Origin: JBLHUT01 sp047629975
GTDB lineage: Bacteria > Pseudomonadota > Alphaproteobacteria > Rhodobacterales > Rhodobacteraceae
Reading direction: 5' to 3'
Length of the DNA stretch: 12,160 nt
Assembly: GCA_047629975.1 (NCBI GenBank)
Contig: JBLHUT010000084.1
Location: forward strand, 1 to 12,160
Of this stretch, positions 1 to 6,496 are shown in pieces. The number at the start of each line of letters is the position of its first letter. The first letter of the stretch is position 1. The position numbers and the translations under genes are program-made. The notes under the pieces are model-generated. The model saw only the letters and a program-made list of their open reading frames with translations, had not been told where the DNA came from and made no database searches.

Positions 1-3000
1 GTACGTCACATTTGCACCGTCCAGACCGACCTCTTCTGTCCCCACGCCCACATTGCGCACCGATACGGTGTCTTCGCCCAATAGGCCGGAAACGGTCAGC
101 GTGCCGCCGTCAAAATCACCATCGGCATCGGAGACACTGCCCGTCACATCCAGCAATTGCGCCGCGCCGTTCACCGTGTTCTCGGCAAAGGTCGTCGTCA
201 TCGCCAAGCCGGTCAGGACAGGCGCGTCAGCGACGTTTGTGATGTCAATCGTGATCGCGCCCAGCGATATTGCACCTGTGCCATCATTTGCCGTGGCCGT
301 CACATTTGCCTGCGCCGCGCCAAAGGTATCCTTTACCCCCAGATAGCTGACCACCGAAGCGACCGCCAATCTGGTGTTCAGATCCGCCGCCGTACCGCGC
401 AGGGTCAGCGTGCCCGACCCCGATCCGGTGACCGTGACGCCACTGCCACTTGCAGCCGACAGGGTTCCGGTATCGGCAGTCAACACGAGGTCGATCAGAT
501 CGGTGATGTCGGCATCCGAAAAGATCAATGTTCGCAGATCAAGCCCGGAGGCTGCGTCTTCTACCACCGTCGCAAGGGCTGGCAGGCCCGTGACGGTCAG
601 CGGGTCATTTTCCAGTGTTATGGCGACCGTAATCGCGATGCCGCGGGAGGTGGTGTTTTCAAAGGTCTTCAAATACCCTTGGGCTGTGCCGACCACCAGA
701 TCCAGATCGCCGTCGCCGTCCAGATCACCAAAGCTGGGGGAGCTCCCCACACCCACGTCCACACCGTTGAACGGATTGGCCGCGCCGGTCAGCTCTGTGA
801 ACCCATCTGCGCCATCATTCCGATAACTGCGCAGCAAGCCGTTGTATGCGCCAACCACCAGATCCAGATCGCCGTCACTGTCCAGATCAACAAAGTCGGG
901 CATGGCGAACTCGCCCACGTCCACGCTGTCGAAGGGATTGGCCGCGCCGGTCAGCTCTGTGAACTCACCTGTGCCGTCATTCTCAAAGCTGCGCAGCGTG
1001 CCGTTGCGTACACCAACGACCAGATCGAGATCGCCATCGCCATCTCCGGGCAGATCGAAAAAGCTCGGAGAGTGAGCCCGGCTTTTATCAACGCCGCCCA
1101 TTGGATCGTACGAGGTGCGCGTGAAGACACCCGTGCCGTCATTCTCAAAAATACCTATCCCGTAGCTGTCGCCGCCATAATCCCCCAGCGCCAGATCGAG
1201 ATCACCGTCGCCGTCCCAATCACCAAAGCTGGGGGTGCTGTCTTGGCCCTGATTGACGCCGTCGAACGGATTGGCTGTGCCGATCAGGGGTGTGAAACCG
1301 TCCACACCATCATTTCGATAGCTGAACAAAGCGCCGTCCCGCTCGCCCACAACCAAATCAAAATCACCGTCACCGTCCCAATCACCAAGGCTTGGATTGC
1401 TCCAACCGGGTGGGTTGGAATTATGTGTATCGTAATAATCGCCCCGGAGGCCGAAGTTGGTGACGAAGTAACTGTAGCTGTTTACCGGATTGGCAGCCCC
1501 CGTCAGTTCCACAAAAGTCGACGGAGTGTCCGCAATTCTGCCCAGATACTCCCCCGCCGCATCCGTCACACTGACAACCAGATCGCGGCTGGCGGTTGGC
1601 GCATCCGAGGTGTTCGCATACATCAGGTTCTGGATCACTGCGTCGACGGCCACCGACGTCGCAGCCGCGTTCAAGGCCACGGACAACGTATAGCCCACAC
1701 CGCCGGACAACGTGCCGACAACAACACCGCCGAATGTCACATTGGTGCCGTCCAGACCGACCTCTCCGGCCCCCGTGCCAAAATTGCGCACCGATATAGT
1801 GTCTTCGTCCAACAGGCCGGAAACGGTCAGCGTACCGCCGTCAAGGTCATCTTCGGCGTCGAAAAAGCTGACATTTGCATCCAGCAGTTGCGCGGTGCCA
1901 TTCACCGTATTCTCGGCAAAGCTCACCGAGGCCGCAAGCCCGGTCAGCGTCGGCGCATCCGCTACGGCTGTGATGTCAACCGTGATAGACCCGACCGCCA
2001 CCGCGCCCGAGCCGTCATTGACCGTGGCCGTCAGTGTGGCCGCCGCGCTCCCAAAGGCATCCTGCGCCCCGAGGTAGCTGACAACTCCGGTACCTGCCAA
2101 CAGGGTGTTCAGGTCGGTCACCGTACCGCGCAGGGTCAGTGTGTCCGACCCCGATCCGGTCACCGTGACGCCGCTGCCGTTTGCCGCCAACAGGGTTCCG
2201 GTGTCGGCTTTCAGCACGAGGTCAAGTAATTCGGGAACAATAGTGCTATCCGACAGGATCAGCGTGCTCAGGTCGATTTCAGTGGCGATGTCTTCCGCGG
2301 TTGTAATAGTGACGGGCAGACCGGTGCCGATCGGCGCATCACTTTCCGGGGTGACGTGAACCGTAATTCCAAGGCCGCTAACCGGACTGGATGCGCCAGC
2401 CACGTTTACAAAGGTCGCCAAACTGTCCGATGCATCGGACACATTCAACACAAGGTTGCGGCTGGTGGTCGGTGTATCAGAAGTGTTGGCATACGTCAGG
2501 TTCTGGATCAACGCGTCAACAGCAACGGACGTGGCCAAAGCGGTAAAGACCACATTCATGACCGCGCCCACACCGCCACCCAATGTTCCGATAAAAACGC
2601 CGCCGTAGGTCACATTTGTGCCGTTGACGCCAATCTCTCCGGCCCCCGTGCCTACATTGCGCACAGAAACAATGTCTTCGCTTAACAGGCCGGAAACGGT
2701 CAGCAGGCCACCGCTAAAGTTTCCCTCGAAATCGGAAAAGTTGACATTTGCATCCAGCAGTTGCCCGGTGCTGTTCACTGTGTTCTCGGCAAAGGTCACC
2801 GAATCCGTGAATCCGGTCAGGACCGGCGCCTCGTTTTCGGGCGTGACCGTGAGCTTCATGCCCACACCTTGCTGCGTTACGTTTTCGAAGGCAGCAAAAA
2901 TGTATTCGTTTAAAAAAGTCCCAAGCCAAATTACCGTATCAAGGTCGCCGTCAAGATCCAGATCGAGTGAACCAGGACGCGCGACCTTATCAAGTGTAGT

Positions 3001-3540
3001 CATCGTGGATACAAAAGGCGCGTTGTTCGGATCGCCTTGGGTCCACCCCACGTAGACAGGTTCGGCGCCAGCGAGTGACCCAAGACCAGCCCCCGCCGCA
3101 TCGGTCACGTTAAGGACCAGATTGCGGCTGGTGGTTGGTGTGTCGGAACTGTTGGCATAGGTCAGGCTCTCGATCAGCGCGTCCACGGCCGCAGAGGTTG
3201 CAGCACCGTTGAAGGTCACCGTCAGTGTGGTTCCCGCGCCGCCCGACACTGTGCCGATCTTAGTGCCGCCGTAGGTCACGGTTGGGACTGTACCTAAAAA
3301 AGTGCCAAACAGGTACACGGGCTGAAGAGAAAAACCGATCTGACCTGCGTTGGTCCCCCGGTTGAGCACCGAAATCGTGTCTTCGGCCAACAAGCCCGAC
3401 AGACTGAGCACGCCGCCGTTGAAGTCATTGTCCGCGTCGGAGAATGCTACGCTTGTATCCAGCAGTAGCGGCGTCGCATTTACAGTATTTTCTGCAACTG
3501 TGACTGCGGATGAAAAACCAGTCAAGGATGGATAAGACAC
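1..3540 (-). CDS. Giant cadherin-like/FG-GAP (VCBS-type) repeat protein, 3' end beyond window
   Basis: The minus strand is open from GTG 3540 to position 1 (1180 codons, no stop), so this is the N-terminal part of a larger protein. AGGAG lies 7 bases before the GTG. An in-frame ATG at 3609 exists but has no Shine-Dalgarno and adds a charged, non-signal leader, so the GTG was chosen. There is no signal peptide; residue 6 already begins repeat A1. Module order: A1 (6-156), one FG-GAP unit (about 157-222), A2 (241-380), B1 (405-530), A3 (532-663), five FG-GAP units (about 676-965), B2 (984-1107), A4 (1109 on). A modules carry FAENTVN, LTVSGLL.ED and YANTSD motifs. B modules carry ADTGTL, GSGVTVTGSGS and ATxND motifs. 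Calcium-type loops such as DWDGDGDFD recur in the FG-GAP units. Proteins of this design are usually surface-exposed or released by type I secretion with a C-terminal signal; that signal would be outside the window, so export route and adhesive role are inference. Confidence 0.9.
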   Translation of the reverse strand, partial: MSYPSLTGFSSAVTVAENTVNATPLLLDTSVAFSDADNDFNGGVLSLSGLLAEDTISVLNRGTNAGQIGFSLQPVYLFGTFLGTVPTVTYGGTKIGTVSGGAGTTLTVTFNGAATSAAVDALIESLTYANSSDTPTTSRNLVLNVTDAAGAGLGSLAGAEPVYVGWTQGDPNNAPFVSTMTTLDKVARPGSLDLDLDGDLDTVIWLGTFLNEYIFAAFENVTQQGVGMKLTVTPENEAPVLTGFTDSVTFAENTVNSTGQLLDANVNFSDFEGNFSGGLLTVSGLLSEDIVSVRNVGTGAGEIGVNGTNVTYGGVFIGTLGGGVGAVMNVVFTALATSVAVDALIQNLTYANTSDTPTTSRNLVLNVSDASDSLATFVNVAGASSPVSGLGITVHVTPESDAPIGTGLPVTITTAEDIATEIDLSTLILSDSTIVPELLDLVLKADTGTLLAANGSGVTVTGSGSDTLTLRGTVTDLNTLLAGTGVVSYLGAQDAFGSAAATLTATVNDGSGAVAVGSITVDITAVADAPTLTGLAASVSFAENTVNGTAQLLDANVSFFDAEDDLDGGTLTVSGLLDEDTISVRNFGTGAGEVGLDGTNVTFGGVVVGTLSGGVGYTLSVALNAAATSVAVDAVIQNLMYANTSDAPTASRDLVVSVTDAAGEYLGRIADTPSTFVELTGAANPVNSYSYFVTNFGLRGDYYDTHNSNPPGWSNPSLGDWDGDGDFDLVVGERDGALFSYRNDGVDGFTPLIGTANPFDGVNQGQDSTPSFGDWDGDGDLDLALGDYGGDSYGIGIFENDGTGVFTRTSYDPMGGVDKSRAHSPSFFDLPGDGDGDLDLVVGVRNGTLRSFENDGTGEFTELTGAANPFDSVDVGEFAMPDFVDLDSDGDLDLVVGAYNGLLRSYRNDGADGFTELTGAANPFNGVDVGVGSSPSFGDLDGDGDLDLVVGTAQGYLKTFENTTSRGIAITVAITLENDPLTVTGLPALATVVEDAASGLDLRTLIFSDADITDLIDLVLTADTGTLSAASGSGVTVTGSGSGTLTLRGTAADLNTRLAVASVVSYLGVKDTFGAAQANVTATANDGTGAISLGAITIDITNVADAPVLTGLAMTTTFAENTVNGAAQLLDVTGSVSDADGDFDGGTLTVSGLLGEDTVSVRNVGVGTEEVGLDGANVTY
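220..2328 (-). repeat. Two copies of beta-rich B module
   Basis: B1 is at 1951-2328 and B2 at 220-591, each about 125 residues. Both share an acidic opening (AEDIATEIDLSTLILSD in B1, VEDAASGLDLRTLIFSD in B2), then LDLVLxADTGTL, GSGVTVTGSGS, TLTLRGTxxDLNT, VVSYLGxxDxFG and a closing ITxVADAP. The pattern resembles cadherin-like domains seen in type I secreted proteins. B copies follow A2 and A3, so the protein alternates A-B after the first A. The plus-strand word gaccccgatccggt is identical in both copies. Confidence 0.75.
646..1515 (-). repeat. Array of five FG-GAP/VCBS-type units
   Basis: Five in-frame units lie at residues about 676-965 of the giant protein, with loop motifs beginning at residues 719, 773, 828, 884 and 938 (spacing 54, 55, 56, 54). 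Each unit follows the plan ELTGAANPF, then PSFGD, then a DxDGDGDLDLVVG loop, then LRSFENDGTG. The Asp-rich loop is a typical calcium-binding loop of integrin-like beta-propeller blades. The third unit has a loop two residues longer (FDLPGDGDGDLDLVVG, 828-843). Five blades are fewer than the seven of a canonical integrin propeller, so the fold is uncertain. At DNA level the period is about 162-168 bases. Confidence 0.85.
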
Positions 3541-3547
3541 GTTGTTG

Positions 3548-3552
3548 CTCCT
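3548..3552 (-). promoter_or_regulatory. Ribosome binding site fixing the GTG start of the repeat protein
   Basis: On the minus strand AGGAG stands 7 bases before GTG 3540. The only competing in-frame ATG (3609) lacks such a site, so this decides the start. Confidence 0.7.
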
Positions 3553-4020
3553 GCTAAACTTGTTACGACATAGTCGAACGCTGTCAGCCGGATAAAGCGC
3601 CGAACGCATGCGTATAGAAGCTGTATCAGCCTCTGATTTTTCAGGGAAAAAACGTAAACTTGTCTGCTGCGGCGTGACAGTGGTCGCAGGTCAAGTCAAT
3701 CTAAATCGCTGAATTATGTAACTATTTATTTTTTTTGAAGGCTTTGCATTGCAGGCCAGTTGCCCGGTGCCGGCATCTTTTGGGTCGGTTGCAAGATGAA
3801 CAGATATTGCTTGGATGTTCGTATTTTGAAGGTGTTTTCGTCGTGCGTAAGCTTGCTGGCGGTCTTGATCTGGCGTGCATGATTGTCGGGGCAGGGACGT
3901 CGCGCAGATGGTCACAGAGCCGATCGTGACTGTCGTGATTGTCAACGGCGGCGTAAAACCCTGCCTTTCAGTTGCTCTTTCGCCATGGGTTTTTGATCGT
4001 GCTATCAAATCCGGGGGGTG
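3553..4020. other. Intergenic stretch with no convincing gene
   Basis: About 470 bases separate the start of the repeat protein from the end of the LysR gene, both on the minus strand. Short open frames here (minus 3691-4008, plus 3735-3929, plus 3875-4111) have no recognisable protein features or good ribosome binding sites. The stretch includes an AT-rich patch at about 3712-3738. It should hold the promoter of the repeat protein, but I could not pick out a persuasive -35/-10 pair. A weak AAAACCC/GGGTTTT inverted repeat (3955-3961 with 3987-3993) lies just downstream of the LysR stop. Confidence 0.5.
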
Positions 4021-4905
4021 TCAGTCTCGCTCGTCGCTGGTCCGGCCATGGTGGCTGAGGGCAGTGGTGAGCGCGTCCAAGACCTCTCTTCTGCGCGGTG
4101 ACATCCGTTGAACCACGCCCAGTCGCCGGTAAATGGGAGGCATTCCGAAGGGGAACCAGTCTAACGACGCGGTAATCATATCTTGCAAAGCGATCTGTGG
4201 AACGATCGCAAACCCGAGCCCCGCTTGCACGCAGCCCACCACTGCTGTCATCGTGTTGACGGACACCACCTGTTGAAGACTGGTGCCAAGCCGGGCGATT
4301 TCAGTGTCGATCTGCCGGGCCAGCGGCACCTGCGTGCGGTAGCGGATATAGGGAACTTCACGCACCAACGCGTCAAGCGAGCGCGCACTGGTTCCCGGTG
4401 GGGTCAGAACGATCAAGGGCTCGTTGACAACAGGGGTCCAGCGCAGGCTGGGGGGCACCGCCACATGATCAGCCACCAGTGCAGCATCAAGCTTGCCCGA
4501 GACGACTTCGTTCATCAGTTCTTCCGATACCCCGACCCGCAGCCGGAAATTCAGGTCCGGATAAGTCGTGCGCACAGTTGCGAGGGCTTTGGGCACGACC
4601 GAATTGGCACCTGTCCGCAAAGACCCGAAAGCGAGTGTTCCGTGCACACGCGGGCCGGTCACGGACGCCTTGGTTTCGGTTACGATTTGTAAGATCGCCC
4701 GAGCGGAGCGAACCATCTCGGCACCTTTTGCGGTCAGTGCAGGGGGGCGGCGGGTGCGATCAAAAAGCTGTGCGCCCAGTTCGGTTTCGAGCGCCGCAAC
4801 CTGTTGGCTGATGGCGGATGCGGTGAGGTTGACGGCCTGAGCTGCCGCAGCAAAGCCGCCGTGCTGTGCAATCGCAAGAAGGGTCTCTAGTTGGCGGGTA
4901 TCCAT
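4021..4905 (-). CDS. LysR-type transcriptional regulator
   Basis: The 294-residue product has the length and layout of the LysR family. An N-terminal winged helix-turn-helix (about residues 1-60) contains the typical FAAAAQAVNLTASAISQQVAALE recognition region followed by LGAQLFDR. After it comes a LysR substrate-binding domain, with strands such as GTLAFGSLRTGANSVVP, KLDAALV and QAGLGFAIVPQ. ATG 4905 gives the usual MDTRQLETLLAIA beginning. It is divergent from the tctC operon with a 130-base gap, the standard position for a LysR activator of an uptake operon and its own repressor. Target and inducer are inferred from this arrangement; the inducer is probably the transported compound or a breakdown product. 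No strong Shine-Dalgarno precedes the start. Confidence 0.95.
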   Translation of the reverse strand: MDTRQLETLLAIAQHGGFAAAAQAVNLTASAISQQVAALETELGAQLFDRTRRPPALTAKGAEMVRSARAILQIVTETKASVTGPRVHGTLAFGSLRTGANSVVPKALATVRTTYPDLNFRLRVGVSEELMNEVVSGKLDAALVADHVAVPPSLRWTPVVNEPLIVLTPPGTSARSLDALVREVPYIRYRTQVPLARQIDTEIARLGTSLQQVVSVNTMTAVVGCVQAGLGFAIVPQIALQDMITASLDWFPFGMPPIYRRLGVVQRMSPRRREVLDALTTALSHHGRTSDERD

Positions 4906-4914
4906 TCGGTATCA

Positions 4915-4927
4915 TAAGCAGCGCTTA
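4915..4927. promoter_or_regulatory. Candidate LysR operator (T-N11-A palindrome)
   Basis: TAAGC-AGC-GCTTA is a perfect 5+5 inverted repeat with a 3-base centre and satisfies the T-N11-A rule for LysR-type binding sites. It lies 10 bases upstream of the lysR start codon and about 110 bases upstream of tctC. That suits a recognition site for autoregulation and activation. Binding is inferred from motif and position. Confidence 0.5.
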
Positions 4928-5035
4928 ATCTAATAACAAGCATTCCGCGCTTTGCCAGCGTAACTCTTGTGTTAACGTTTGAGTCGATAGTTATCTCAAG
5001 CGGATTGATCGCAATTCTTCAAAAGGAGCCTCCAT

Positions 5036-5983
5036 ATGAAACTTCGCACGGGCCTTGCCGCCCTTTTCACTGCTGCAACTCTTTTTGCCGCGCCACTTAG
5101 TGCTCAAACCTATCCCGAACGCGCGGTAGAATTCATTGTACCTTGGTCACCGGGCGGCGGGTCGGACACGCTGATGCGGCTGGTGTCGAACAACGTAGCA
5201 CCGTTTCTTGGTGCCGATATGCCGGTCATCAACATCCCCGGTGTCGGTGGAACGGTGGGATTGCGCGAAGCGTCGCGTCGCGCTGCGGACGGCTACACGA
5301 TCAGTCAGGTCCACGAAGGCCTGCTTGTGGCGACTGAAACAGGGATTACCGACCTTGCCTGGAGCGATTTCGACCCGATTGCACTGATGACCGCATCACC
5401 ACAGTTCCTGGTTGCCGGACCCAGCGAAAACTACAGCAATTTTGAAGAATTTGTTGCCTATGCCCGGGCAAACCCGTCTGAGATTTCGATGGGCGTGACC
5501 TTGGGCGGCGTTCCACACCTTCATGCGGCGATGATCGAACAGGCATTTGGTCTGCAATTCAAATACGTCGGCTATGAGGGCACAGGTCAGCGTATCCGTG
5601 CGCTGGTTGGTGGAAATCTTGATGTGGCCATCGGCGATATCAGCTCGTCCAAGCAGTTTGTTGACAATGGCGACCTGACCTTCCTTGCGATCGGCACCAA
5701 TGAACGCCTTGCCACCGTGCCGGATGTCCCTACATTTAAGGAAATGGGTCATGATCTGGAATTGAACGTGACGCGCGGTATCGTGATGCCAAAGGGCGCC
5801 CCGCAAGAGGTCCGCGATGCTCTGGAGGCCGCACTTGAAGCCATGGCACAGGACGCAACCTATATCGAGCAGACCAACAATGCCGGTGCAGATGTCGATT
5901 TCCGGGGTCAGGCTGCCTATAGCGCGTATCTCGGCAATCTTGATGCGACGGTCAAATCGCTGTCTGCTGTTCTCGCGCCATGA
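5036..5983 (+). CDS. tctC: TTT transporter periplasmic solute-binding protein (TctC/Bug family)
   Basis: This 315-residue protein is the extracytoplasmic receptor of a tripartite tricarboxylate transporter. A signal peptide is clear: Lys/Arg near the start, a hydrophobic stretch, and probable cleavage after APLSA (residue 23). The mature part begins with the family hallmark YPERAVEFIVPWSPGGGSD, whose Gly-rich loop helps hold a ligand carboxylate. AAGGAG lies 7 bases before ATG 5036. It is the first gene of the operon, and its TGA overlaps the tctB ATG. Bug proteins bind diverse carboxylates (citrate, aspartate, glutamate, nicotinate and others), so the ligand cannot be named. The gamma-glutamyltransferase gene in the same operon makes an amino-acid-derived carboxylate plausible. 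Confidence 0.95.
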   Translation: MKLRTGLAALFTAATLFAAPLSAQTYPERAVEFIVPWSPGGGSDTLMRLVSNNVAPFLGADMPVINIPGVGGTVGLREASRRAADGYTISQVHEGLLVATETGITDLAWSDFDPIALMTASPQFLVAGPSENYSNFEEFVAYARANPSEISMGVTLGGVPHLHAAMIEQAFGLQFKYVGYEGTGQRIRALVGGNLDVAIGDISSSKQFVDNGDLTFLAIGTNERLATVPDVPTFKEMGHDLELNVTRGIVMPKGAPQEVRDALEAALEAMAQDATYIEQTNNAGADVDFRGQAAYSAYLGNLDATVKSLSAVLAP

Positions 5984-6495
5984 GCGACGCAAGCGTAGAT
6001 AAAACGCGGGCAAGGGAGGCGGGCGAGATTGCCCGCCTCCTGAGCTATGTTGTTCTGCTGCTTGCTTCAGTTGGTTTGTTTTTTGCGGCGACCGCAATTC
6101 CGGCATCCCGTTTCGACAAGCTTGGGGCAGGGGCGTTTCCCAAAATTGTCTTCGGGGTCATGAGCGTGGTCGCCGCGATTGCTATCGTTGATGCCGTGCG
6201 CAAAATCCCCCGTCCGGCCTATGGCCAGTTCGTGTCCCAGACAGTGGAATGGGCGCGGGGGTGCTATCTTGTGTTCGTCTGTCTCGGGGCGCTGACGGCC
6301 TATTTGCTGACCATTCCTGTGTTGGGGTTTTCCATCGCAAGCGCCGTGTTCTTGTTCGGCCTTCAGGTCATCTTGATGCCGCGCCGGCCTGCATCAATCG
6401 CACTTGCGGCGGTCATCGCAGTTCTATTTTCTTTCGGGTTGAACTGGCTTTTTGCCGAGGTCTTTACCGTATTCCTGCCACGCGGAGTTTTCTAA
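5980..6495 (+). CDS. tctB: TTT transporter small membrane subunit (TctB)
   Basis: The 171-residue protein has four to five hydrophobic segments (about residues 19-41, 54-73, 93-115, 116-133 and 137-160), as in TctB. The family's short Gly/Phe/Pro motif before the second segment is present as LGAGAFPK (48-55). It forms the transporter core with TctA in the inner membrane. ATG 5980 overlaps the tctC stop as ATGA, and no clear Shine-Dalgarno is seen, so translation is probably coupled to tctC. TctB sequences diverge widely, so order and topology carry much of the call. Confidence 0.9.
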   Translation: MSDASVDKTRAREAGEIARLLSYVVLLLASVGLFFAATAIPASRFDKLGAGAFPKIVFGVMSVVAAIAIVDAVRKIPRPAYGQFVSQTVEWARGCYLVFVCLGALTAYLLTIPVLGFSIASAVFLFGLQVILMPRRPASIALAAVIAVLFSFGLNWLFAEVFTVFLPRGVF

Positions 6496-6496
6496 G

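Larger units (their letters stand above)
1..3525 (-). repeat. Four copies of beta-rich A module (bacterial cadherin-like)
   Basis: Copies lie at 3073-3525 (A1), 2401-2820 (A2), 1552-1947 (A3) and 1-216 (A4, cut by the window edge). Shared landmarks in order are LTGxxxxVTFAENTVN, LLDANVxFSDxExD, GGxLTVSGLLxED, SVRNxGTGAGExG, NVTYGG, an AVDALIxNLTYANTSDTPT stretch and a final LVLNVTDAA strand. An 18-base block (aggccggaaacggtcagc on the plus strand) is identical at 83-100, 1814-1831 and 2687-2704. This is compatible with fairly recent duplication or gene conversion between copies. I do not assign a precise Pfam family. Confidence 0.8.

Noticed and set aside
640..1520. Regularly spaced DNA repeats at about 165-base spacing, CRISPR- or satellite-like at first sight
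   Set aside because: The period equals 54-56 codons of the minus-strand frame, and the repeats are imperfect in step with FG-GAP protein units. There are no short identical repeats with unique spacers.
157..2229. 690-codon open frame on the plus strand inside the repeat-protein region
   Set aside because: It is the antisense of the minus-strand repeat gene. The product is an Arg/Gln/His-rich shadow without recognisable domains, whereas the minus frame gives clear, repeated, conserved modules throughout.
3541..3609. Upstream ATG 3609 as an alternative start of the repeat protein
   Set aside because: It lacks a Shine-Dalgarno and would add 23 charged residues that are not a signal peptide. 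GTG 3540 has AGGAG at ideal spacing.
3955..3993. AAAACCC/GGGTTTT inverted repeat as terminator of the LysR gene
   Set aside because: The stem is 7 bp, mostly A-T, with a 25-base loop. This is too weak to call an intrinsic terminator.
3691..4008. Minus-strand 105-codon open frame between LysR and the repeat protein
   Set aside because: Composition is basic and low-information, there is no good ribosome binding site and no family resemblance.
6452..6496. Upstream extension of tctA
   Set aside because: The 15 extra codons lie inside tctB and give a leader unlike TctA. ATG 6497 has a GGAG at suitable distance and follows the tctB stop directly.
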